Below are positions 13,774 through 19,414 of a stretch of 19,414 bases of DNA, one piece after another. Every line of letters starts with the position of its first letter. The first letter of the stretch is position 1. Both the position numbers and the translations under genes were made by a program. Below the pieces are notes generated by a model. That model was not told the DNA's origin, ran no database searches, and worked only from the letters and a program-made list of their open reading frames with translations. The stretch is from Kiritimatiellia bacterium (GTDB lineage: Bacteria; Verrucomicrobiota; Kiritimatiellia; RFP12; UBA1067): assembly GCA_016302985.1 (NCBI GenBank), contig JAEDMN010000028.1, forward strand, positions 1 to 19,414, read 5' to 3'.

Positions 13774-16317
13774 ATGAACAACCGCCTCCTCCTCGCGGGT
13801 CTCGCGGCCCTGTCGATCGTCTTCACCGGGGCCGGCGCGCAGCCGGCCCCCGTCGTTGACCCCGTCCCCGTCGCGCCGTCCGGCGCACGCGAGCTCTTCA
13901 ACGGGAAGGACCTCGCCAACTTCTACACGTTTCTCCGCGGACGCGGCCGGAACGTGGACCCGAAGGGCGTCTTCACGGTCACGAACGGCGTCATCCACGT
14001 GACGGGCGAGGAAATGGGCTGCCTCACGACCGAGGAGGCGTTCCGCGACTACCGCCTCACGGTCGAGTACCGCTGGCTCGGCACGGCCTTCGGCGGCAAG
14101 AAGGACAAGGCGCCCGACAGCGGCATCCTCTTCCATTCGACCGGACCCGACGGCGGCTTCGGCGGCATCTGGATGAAGTCGCTCGAATACAACCTCATCC
14201 TCGGCGCGTCCGGCGACTTCTGGACCGTCGGCAGCAAGGAGCGTCCCGACATCTACCTCAAGGCCGAGGTCGGGACGGAGAAGCTCGGCGGCCGGTACTA
14301 CATCCACGCGCAGGGCGGAGAGGAGAAGATGCTGATCGCCAACGACCGCGTCTGCCGCCTCGACATCGCGCGCGACTGGACGGACACGCCGGACGTGCGT
14401 CCCGCCTGGAACGAGCGCCCCGTCGGCGAATGGAACACGGCGGTGCTCGTCTGCCGCGGCGACGCGGTCGAGTGCTGGTTCAACGGCCGCCTCGTCAACC
14501 GCGCGACGCACGTGAACCCGGCGGGCGGGCGCATCCAGCTGCAGAGCGAGCTCTGCGGCGTCGAGTTCCGCCGCGTGGCGATCGAGCCGTGCGGACCCGT
14601 GCCGCCCCCGCCCGCGCGCCTCGCGCCGGTGGCGGACGCCGAGGTCGGGGTCGTCGTGGACGGCGCGCTCGCGTTCAACGACCGCGCCTTCGCGCTCACG
14701 CCCGAATGCGTGAAACGGCTCGAGGGGCGGAACTTCCTCGTCCGTTCCATCGACGGCGGCCAGCCGGTCGAGGTCGTCTCGGACGGCGAGCTGCTCGTCG
14801 TGACGCCGACGGCGAAGGCCGGCGGGAACCTTTCCCAGGGCGCGAAGCTGGCGGCGATGGGCTTCGAGAAGATGCCGGGCGAACCGTTCCTCGCGTTCGG
14901 GAAGAACGCCTGCGACGTCGCGGACGTCTGGCGCAGGGACGTGAAGAAGGGCGAGCGGATCGACCTCGGCAAATGGGCGATCGTCTGCGGCTTCGACGAG
15001 GCCGGGCAGCAGGCCGCCACGGCCGAGGCGCGGGCGAAGCAGGCCGCGGTCCTGGCGAAGCTGAAGGGGACGCCGAGCGAACGCGAGGATCCGCGCGGCA
15101 TCCTCGTCAACCGGCCCGACTACGTCGTCTTCGTGCCGAAGCAGCCGCGCGACAAGGCCCTGCGCGACCCCGCGAAGCCCGGCGACACGTACAACGACCA
15201 CTTCCAGGTCATCTCCAATCCGTCCAACGGCATGCTCTACGCGTTCTGGACGCAGGCGTCGCGCGAGGCGGACATCGACCAGCACATCGCGTTCTCCCGG
15301 AGCGCGGACAAGGGCCGGACCTGGGCGGATCCCGTCATCCTCGCGGGGTCGCCCAGCAAGCGCAACCCCGCGCTGCTCGCGAGCTGGCAGCAGCCGATGC
15401 TGTCGAAGTCCGGCCGGCTCTACTGCCTCTGGAACCAGCAGACCACGAGCCGGGGACCGCACTGCGGGCTCATGTTCGGCGCGTACTCGGACGACGACGG
15501 CCTGACCTGGTCCGCGCCGAAGCTCGTGCCGTTCACGGAGCGCATGGACGCCGACCCGGCGGACCCGCTCGTCCCGCCGAGCTGGTGCAACTGGCAGCGC
15601 CCCCTCCGCCTCGGCGAGAACGGGAACTACTTCGTCGGCTGCTCGCGCCACGGCAAGGCCCCGTACGACGAGCGGCACGGCTGCAAGATCGAGTTCTGGG
15701 AGTTCCTGAACATCGACGCGAACCCGCAGGTCCAGGACATCCGGCTGCGCTACCTCTCGACGAACCGCGCCGCGCTTTCGGCGAAGAACCTCGAGAAGAC
15801 CGGCGGCTTCGTCGCGAACGAGCCCGCGCTCGAGGAGGCCGCGCCCGTGAAGCTGCCGGACGGACGGCTCTTCGCGCTCATGCGCTCGTCCGTCGGCTCG
15901 CCCGTGTGGGTGCAGAGCCGGGACGGCGGCCGGACGTGGTCCGAGCCGAAGATCCTGAAGGACGCCGACGGGAAGCCCTACCTCCATCCGCGCTCGCCCT
16001 GCCCGATGTACGACTGGAAGGGGCCCGAGGCGGGCAGCGGGAAGTACTTCGCGCTCGTGCACCAGACCTTCGACTTCAACGAGCCGAAGCGCAACGCCTA
16101 CCAGCACCGCGGCCCGCTCTACCTGATCGCCGGCGAATTCGACCCGGACGGCGAGCAGCCGGTGAAGTTCAAGGCGCCGAAGCTCTTCGCGCCGCGCAAG
16201 GGCGGGAACTCGTTCTACACGAGCTACTGCGTGGTGGACGGGAAGGGCGTGCTCTGGTACAACGACATGAAGTTCTACCTCTGCGGACGCGTCGTCGGCC
16301 CGGAATGGTTCGAATAA
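13774..16317 (+). CDS. Secreted two-module protein: DUF1080 lectin-like domain plus sialidase-type beta-propeller
   Basis: The 847-residue product begins with a signal peptide (MNNRLLLAGLAALSIVFTGAGA, cleavage about 22/23). Residues about 37-272 form a DUF1080 (3-keto-disaccharide hydrolase) concanavalin-like domain: LFNGKDLANFYTFLRG, VTNGVIHVTGEEMGCLTTEE, APDSGILFHS, ECWFNGRLVN and GRIQLQSELCGVEFRRVAIEP. A linker of ~170 residues follows, with no family I recognise. Residues about 450-845 are a sialidase/BNR propeller with Asp-boxes at about 509-516 (SADKGRTW), 571-579 (YSDDDGLTW) and 714-722 (QSRDGGRTW). It probably binds and trims glycans outside the cytoplasmic membrane. Whether it is a true sialidase is uncertain, because only the fold is clear and the Arg triad was not placed. 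There is no ribosome binding site, so leaderless translation is likely. Confidence 0.87.
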   Translation: MNNRLLLAGLAALSIVFTGAGAQPAPVVDPVPVAPSGARELFNGKDLANFYTFLRGRGRNVDPKGVFTVTNGVIHVTGEEMGCLTTEEAFRDYRLTVEYRWLGTAFGGKKDKAPDSGILFHSTGPDGGFGGIWMKSLEYNLILGASGDFWTVGSKERPDIYLKAEVGTEKLGGRYYIHAQGGEEKMLIANDRVCRLDIARDWTDTPDVRPAWNERPVGEWNTAVLVCRGDAVECWFNGRLVNRATHVNPAGGRIQLQSELCGVEFRRVAIEPCGPVPPPPARLAPVADAEVGVVVDGALAFNDRAFALTPECVKRLEGRNFLVRSIDGGQPVEVVSDGELLVVTPTAKAGGNLSQGAKLAAMGFEKMPGEPFLAFGKNACDVADVWRRDVKKGERIDLGKWAIVCGFDEAGQQAATAEARAKQAAVLAKLKGTPSEREDPRGILVNRPDYVVFVPKQPRDKALRDPAKPGDTYNDHFQVISNPSNGMLYAFWTQASREADIDQHIAFSRSADKGRTWADPVILAGSPSKRNPALLASWQQPMLSKSGRLYCLWNQQTTSRGPHCGLMFGAYSDDDGLTWSAPKLVPFTERMDADPADPLVPPSWCNWQRPLRLGENGNYFVGCSRHGKAPYDERHGCKIEFWEFLNIDANPQVQDIRLRYLSTNRAALSAKNLEKTGGFVANEPALEEAAPVKLPDGRLFALMRSSVGSPVWVQSRDGGRTWSEPKILKDADGKPYLHPRSPCPMYDWKGPEAGSGKYFALVHQTFDFNEPKRNAYQHRGPLYLIAGEFDPDGEQPVKFKAPKLFAPRKGGNSFYTSYCVVDGKGVLWYNDMKFYLCGRVVGPEWFE

Positions 16318-16341
16318 GCCCTCCCGCCCCTCATTTTCCGC

Positions 16342-16370
16342 TTGTCCCGCGCGGTATAACGCGCTATCAT
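16342..16370 (+). promoter_or_regulatory. Sigma70 promoter of thrS-infC
   Basis: TTGTCC (16342-16347), 17 bases, TATCAT (16365-16370). The spacer contains an inverted repeat GCGCG-gtataa-CGCGC. An alternative -10, TATAAC, lies in the middle of that repeat. Confidence 0.65.
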
Positions 16371-16401
16371 ATTGGCTTCTTTGAAGGAGAAGAATTCTAA
16401 A

Positions 16402-18141
16402 ATGGACATCACCGAAGAAATGCGCCGTCATTCGGCCGCCCATCTCGTGGCGCGCGCCGTGTGCAACCTGTATCCCGGCACCCTCACCGACATCGGGCCG
16501 GCGACGGAAGACGGCTTCTACTACGATTTCGACCTCGAGCACCGCCTGACGCCGGAGGACTTCCCCGCCATCGAGAAGGAAGTCGCGCGTCTCATCGCGC
16601 TTGACGAGCCGTTTGTCCAGGCGAACGTCGACCAGGCCACGTGCGCCGCGAAGCTCGCGGGGCAGAAGTACAAGCTCGAGCGCCTCGCCGACGTGGCGGC
16701 CTCGGGCGAGGCCATCAGCACCTACACGGTGGGCGACTACTTCGAGATGTGCATCGGCCCGCACGTCGAGCACAGCGCGCAGATCGGCGCGGTCAAGCTC
16801 ATGAAGGTCGCGGGCAGCTACTACCGCGGCGACGAGAAGAACAAGATGCTGCAGCGCCTCTACGGCATCGTCGGCAAGGACCAGGCCGAGATCGACGCGA
16901 AGCTCGCGCAGATCGAGGAGGCGAAGCGCCGCGACCACCGCGTGCTCGGCAAGGACCTCGCGCTCTTCACGATCAACGACACCGTCGGCCCGGGCCTCGC
17001 CCACTGGCTGCCGCGCGGCGCGCGCGTCCGCGTCGCCATCGAGAACTACTGGCGCCAGAAGCACTACGAGGCGGGCTACGAGATCGTCTACACCCCGCAT
17101 GTCGGCAAGTCCAGCCTCTGGGAGACCTCCGGCCACCTTGGCTTCTACAAGGAGGGCATGTTCCCGGTGATGAAGGTGCAGGAGGGCGAGGGCAAGGACG
17201 CGTACGTCCAGGACTACTACGTCAAGCCCATGAACTGCCCGTTCCACATCCAGTGCTACCAGTTCAGCAAGCACTCGTACCGCGACCTGCCGGTGCGCTA
17301 CGCGGAACTCGGCACGGTGTACCGCTACGAGAAGGACGGCGTGCGCCACGGCATGTTCCGCGTGCGCGGCTTCACGCAGGACGATGCGCACATCTTCTGC
17401 ACGCCCGAGCAGATCGTGCAGGAAATCAAGGACACGGTCGAGTTCGCGAAGAAGATGCTCGGGAAGTTCGGCTTCCACGAGATCCAGGCGTACCTCTCGA
17501 CGAAGCCCGCGAAGGCCGTCGGCGACCCGGCGCGCTGGGAGCAGGCGACGCAGTCGCTGCGCGACGCGCTCGAGCAGGAGGGCATGACGTACGAGGTCGA
17601 CGAAGGCGGCGGCGCGTTCTACGGCCCGAAGATCGACATGAAGATCAAGGACGCCCTGGGCCGTCCGTGGCAGCTCGGCACGGTGCAGTTCGACTTCAAC
17701 CTGCCGGAGCGCTTCAACCTCACGTACGTCGGCCCCGACGGCAAGGAGCACCAGCCCTACATGGTGCACCGCGCGCTGCTCGGCTCCATCGAGCGCTTCT
17801 TCGGCATCCTGATCGAGCACTACGCGGGCGCGTTCCCGCTGTGGCTCGCGCCGGAGCAGGTGCGCGTGCTGCCGATCACCGACAAGCAGCTCGACTACGC
17901 GAAGAAGATCCAGGCCGCGCTGCGCGCGAAGGGCTTCCGCGTGGAGGTGGACACGGGCGCCGAGAAGCTCGGCGCGAAGATCCGCAACGCGCAGCTCTGG
18001 AAGACGCCGTACATGGTGGTGGTGGGCGCCCGCGACGAGGCGGCGGAGCAGGTCTCCGTCCGCTCTCGCACGGACGGAGACCTGGGCGCCATGAAGCTCG
18101 ACGACCTCGTCGCCCGCCTCACGGCGGAGCTCGAGGCCTGA
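16402..18141 (+). CDS. thrS: Threonyl-tRNA synthetase lacking the N-terminal TGS domain
   Basis: This class II synthetase charges tRNA-Thr. The 579 residues begin directly with the editing domain: HSAAH (H10, H14) for the HxxxH motif, then EMCIGPHV. The catalytic core has zinc ligands C279 (KPMNCPFH), H330 (DDAHIF) and H456 (VHRALLG). Their spacing of 51 and 126 is the same as in the E. coli enzyme. Motif 2 is YRYEKDGVRHGMFRVRGF, and the anticodon-binding domain fills about 475-579. The protein is about 60 residues shorter than usual because the TGS domain is missing. An in-frame TAA at 16357-16359 excludes an upstream extension. The ATG at 16402 follows AAGGAG (16384-16389) with a long 12-base spacing. 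It is followed by infC in the same frame. Confidence 0.96.
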   Translation: MDITEEMRRHSAAHLVARAVCNLYPGTLTDIGPATEDGFYYDFDLEHRLTPEDFPAIEKEVARLIALDEPFVQANVDQATCAAKLAGQKYKLERLADVAASGEAISTYTVGDYFEMCIGPHVEHSAQIGAVKLMKVAGSYYRGDEKNKMLQRLYGIVGKDQAEIDAKLAQIEEAKRRDHRVLGKDLALFTINDTVGPGLAHWLPRGARVRVAIENYWRQKHYEAGYEIVYTPHVGKSSLWETSGHLGFYKEGMFPVMKVQEGEGKDAYVQDYYVKPMNCPFHIQCYQFSKHSYRDLPVRYAELGTVYRYEKDGVRHGMFRVRGFTQDDAHIFCTPEQIVQEIKDTVEFAKKMLGKFGFHEIQAYLSTKPAKAVGDPARWEQATQSLRDALEQEGMTYEVDEGGGAFYGPKIDMKIKDALGRPWQLGTVQFDFNLPERFNLTYVGPDGKEHQPYMVHRALLGSIERFFGILIEHYAGAFPLWLAPEQVRVLPITDKQLDYAKKIQAALRAKGFRVEVDTGAEKLGAKIRNAQLWKTPYMVVVGARDEAAEQVSVRSRTDGDLGAMKLDDLVARLTAELEA

Positions 18142-18192
18142 GCGCAGGATTTGCGTCCGCGGACGGCGGCAACCGGCCGCGGACAGGCAAGG

Positions 18193-18207
18193 AACAACAA
18201 CAACAAC
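18193..18207 (+). repeat. (AAC)5 tract in the thrS-infC intergenic leader
   Basis: Five perfect AAC units followed by AAAACC form an A/C-only, unstructured stretch just upstream of the infC ribosome binding site. In a genome this GC-rich it stands out. A/C-rich leaders are known to enhance ribosome access; that role here is inference. Confidence 0.85.
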
Positions 18208-18213
18208 AAAACC

Positions 18214-18228
18214 AAGAGGTGTGTTATC
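18214..18228 (+). promoter_or_regulatory. infC ribosome binding site and AUC start codon
   Basis: AAGAGGTG (18214-18221) can pair with the 16S tail (GAGGTG:CACCTC) and is followed after 4 bases by ATC (18226-18228). No ATG or GTG is in frame between the thrS stop and codon 25 of infC. The only other candidate, TTG at 18151, has AGGA just 2 bases upstream. infC is known to use AUU, AUC or AUA starts for autoregulation by IF3. Confidence 0.8.
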
Positions 18229-18828
18229 GCTTCGTTTACTCGCGTAAACTTCAAGATCCGCGTGCCTTCGGTCCGCGTTCTTGATCAGAACGGCGTCATG
18301 CTCGGCGTGATGCCGACCAGCCAGGCCCAGCGCATGGCGGACAGCCAGGGGCTCGACCTCGTCGAGATCACCCCGAACGCGGTCCCGCCCGTGTGCAAGA
18401 TCATGGACTACGGCAAGTTCCGCTACGAGGAGTCCATCCGCGCGAAGAAGGCCCGCAAGGCCCAGAAGTCGACGCAGGTGAAGGAGATCAAGTTCCACCC
18501 CGGCACGGACGTGGGCGACCTCCAGCACAAGCTGAAGCAGATCCGCGAGTTCCTCGGCCAGGGCAACAAGGTCCGCCTGTCGCTCCAGTTCCGTGGCCGC
18601 GAGAACGCGCACCGCGACATCGGCGAGGACAAGATCGCCGAGGTCCTGGAGATGCTCAAGGACGAGTGCTTCGTCGAGCAGGCCCCGAAGACGGACGGCC
18701 GTGTGCACTTCTGCCTGATCGGGCCGCCGCGCGCGAAGAAGGGCGGCACGCCCGGCAAGCCGCAGATCACCGTGGGCGCGGCCAATCCGCCGCCGCCGAA
18801 GAACGGCATCCACATCTCGGTCGGCTGA
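18226..18828 (+). CDS. infC: Translation initiation factor IF-3
   Basis: IF3 binds the 30S subunit, checks the start codon and initiator tRNA, and prevents premature subunit joining. From the ATC start the protein has 200 residues. The N-terminal domain is FKIRVPSVRVLDQNGVMLGVM and the GLDLVEITPNAVPPVCKIMDYGKFRYEES signature follows. A Lys-rich linker (AKKARKAQKS) leads to the C-terminal domain with EIKFHPGTDVGDLQHKLKQIREFLGQGNKVRLSLQFRGRE. A ~30-residue tail (PRAKKGGTPGKPQITVGAANPPPPKNG) extends beyond the E. coli length. A non-AUG start in infC is normally self-regulating: IF3 discriminates against AUC, so excess protein represses its own synthesis. It lies 84 bases after thrS with no terminator between, in the same transcription unit. 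The usual partners rpmI and rplT do not follow. Confidence 0.95.
   Translation: MASFTRVNFKIRVPSVRVLDQNGVMLGVMPTSQAQRMADSQGLDLVEITPNAVPPVCKIMDYGKFRYEESIRAKKARKAQKSTQVKEIKFHPGTDVGDLQHKLKQIREFLGQGNKVRLSLQFRGRENAHRDIGEDKIAEVLEMLKDECFVEQAPKTDGRVHFCLIGPPRAKKGGTPGKPQITVGAANPPPPKNGIHISVG
18234..18249 (+). other. Start-proximal hairpin within infC
   Basis: GTTTAC (18234-18239) and GTAAAC (18244-18249) form a perfect 6-bp stem with a TCGC tetraloop, beginning 5 bases after the AUC codon. Being A/T-rich within a GC-rich coding region, it may be selected as an mRNA element influencing initiation. Confidence 0.5.
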
Positions 18829-19066
18829 CAGTCGATCCCTCGGGATGCCTCGGACGAGGTAAGCTTTCTTCTGCCGCCCCATAGCGTCGCCATGAAAAGG
18901 GCGGCGGGAGGTTGGTTGTTGATTTCTGCCTGATCTCGTCAAGCGTGCACAATGCCTGGCTTTGGGCGGGGTGCGGCCGACTAAGGTTTGATTATCGCGA
19001 CGCTCCGGCCGTCTACCACGCTGCCGGGGCGTCGTGCCGGATAGGATATTCCCCCTACTTCTCATG

Positions 19067-19092
19067 AAGTCCGCCTCGTACGGGGCGGATTT
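19067..19092 (+). terminator. Candidate terminator of the thrS-infC unit
   Basis: AAGTCCGCC (19067-19075) pairs with GGCGGATTT (19084-19092), with the T-side tail continuing CTGCTTTG. The T-run is weak, so this is tentative. Confidence 0.35.
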
Positions 19093-19193
19093 CTGCTTTG
19101 ACTCCCCCGTCTCTGTGTTCGCCGAAGGCATGGAGTTCTGCGGAGACAGCTCAATGCCCACCGGCGTGTCCGTTCGGGACAGCTCCGATGTTT

Positions 19194-19202
19194 TGGTATA
19201 AT
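19194..19202 (+). promoter_or_regulatory. Extended -10 promoter of the terminal secreted-protein gene
   Basis: TTTTGG-TATAAT (hexamer 19197-19202), with only a poor -35 (TTCGGG at 19173-19178, 18 bases away). A start near 19209 gives a ~15-base leader containing AAAGGA. Confidence 0.7.
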
Positions 19203-19223
19203 CACTCAAGCAAAGGAATCGAA

Positions 19224-19414
19224 ATGACAATCCGCCAGTTTGTAGGAAGAATGTCACTGCTCCTCTGCGGGGGTACATCGCTTCTCGCGTGGGCACATCC
19301 GGCCGTGCCGGTCGCGCTGCCGCCCGTCGTGCATGCCGACACGGAGACGGTCACGAACATCCCGTTCACGGCGTCCCTCGACGCCGCGGGGCGCTTCCGT
19401 CTTTCCCTCTCGTG
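19224..19414 (+). CDS. Secreted protein of unknown function, N-terminal part (3' end outside window)
   Basis: The frame runs open from ATG 19224 to the window end (63 complete codons). AAAGGA (19212-19217) precedes the ATG by 6 bases. The product begins with a signal peptide: a charged MTIRQFVGR, a hydrophobic core MSLLLCGGTSLLAWA, and likely cleavage after AWA or AHA (about residue 23-25). After that, VHADTETVTNIPFTASLDAAGRFRLSLS looks like the first beta-strands of an extracellular domain. A Cys at residue 15 is not in a convincing lipobox. I do not recognise the family. The strong extended -10 and the isolated position suggest a separately regulated exported protein. Confidence 0.75.
   Translation, partial: MTIRQFVGRMSLLLCGGTSLLAWAHPAVPVALPPVVHADTETVTNIPFTASLDAAGRFRLSLS

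Larger units (their letters stand above)
18829..19223 (+). other. 395-base noncoding region with several stable hairpins
   Basis: No supported gene is seen. Stem-loops found by eye are: 18868-18879 with 18899-18910 (12 bp, two or three G-U); 18998-19008 with 19024-19034 (11 bp, one G-U); 19067-19075 with 19084-19092 (9 bp, one G-U); GTCTCTG/CGGAGAC around 19110-19146; and TGTCC/GGACA around 19167-19181. A near-repeat CGGCCGACTA / CGGCCGTCTA flanks the second hairpin. Base composition is less GC-rich than the genes. It may be a long infC 3' UTR, a small structured RNA, or the leader of the next gene. I could not match it to tmRNA, SRP RNA, 5S rRNA or 6S RNA by conserved motifs. Confidence 0.5.

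Noticed and set aside
18142..18225. Possible readthrough fusion of thrS and infC, or a TTG start at 18151
   Set aside because: The frame is open between the two genes, but the thrS TGA is intact and the 28 intervening codons have no IF3-like sequence. TTG 18151 has AGGA only 2 bases upstream, whereas ATC 18226 has a well-placed site.
18221..18247. An 8-codon GTG mini-frame overlapping the infC start
   Set aside because: The GTG is part of the ribosome binding site and has no site of its own at a workable distance. A leader peptide is not supported.
18860..19100. tmRNA, SRP RNA, 5S rRNA or 6S RNA in the region after infC
   Set aside because: No GGAAGCAGCC-type SRP loop, no tRNA-like T-arm with CCA end, and no 5S consensus were found. 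6S could not be confirmed by eye. It is left as unassigned structured DNA.
13711..19296. A 1,861-codon open frame on the minus strand
   Set aside because: It runs opposite aldolase, sialidase, thrS and infC, is composed of Arg/Ala/Val/Asp-rich low-complexity sequence, and has no domain. It arises from third-position G/C bias on the coding strand.

Overview
The window comes from a high-GC bacterial chromosome, with G or C at most third codon positions. It is gene-dense and mostly housekeeping. Several traits fit a gut-type member of the PVC superphylum, Kiritimatiellota/Verrucomicrobiota-like: an L,L-diaminopimelate aminotransferase, a secreted DUF1080-sialidase fusion, a glycoside-hydrolase fragment, and a coiled-coil C4 zinc-ribbon gene beside RNase P RNA. 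That placement is an inference from gene content, not a database result. I see no prophage, insertion sequence, CRISPR array, tRNA or rRNA.

Layout. 1-1030: 3' part of a probable glycoside hydrolase (+). 1046-2275: dapL (-). 2276-2420: divergent promoters whose -35 boxes abut. 2421-4986 (+): zinc-ribbon protein, RNase P RNA with a strong terminator, cytidylate kinase, and a HAD phosphatase overlapping it by 4 bases. 4993-6983 (-): membrane-anchored DNA/RNA nuclease, half-length glycosyltransferase and small zinc ribbon. 7077-8162 (-): Gfo/Idh-like protein without the usual catalytic lysine. 8273-13736 (+): nadB, gapA, a beta-CASP metallo-beta-lactamase RNase, a STAS protein and a class II aldolase. 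13774-16317 (+): secreted DUF1080-sialidase protein. 16402-18828 (+): thrS without its TGS domain, then infC with an apparent AUC start. 18829-19223: structured noncoding stretch where rpmI-rplT would be expected. 19224-end: start of a secreted protein.

Function. Lysine/peptidoglycan precursor synthesis (dapL), NAD synthesis (nadB), glycolysis (gapA, aldolase), translation (thrS, infC), RNA processing (rnpB, beta-CASP nuclease) and nucleotide metabolism (cmk) are mixed with scavenging enzymes for host or dietary glycans and nucleic acids. Most genes appear to have their own sigma70-type promoter. Several use a recurring extended -10 (TGTGGTATAAT-like), and two genes appear to be leaderless.

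I did not find an obviously new multi-gene system. The most distinctive signals are the infC initiation region (AUC start, AAC repeat, start-proximal hairpin), the multi-hairpin region after infC, the TGS-less ThrRS, the leaderless genes, and the Gfo/Idh protein with an altered active-site motif.
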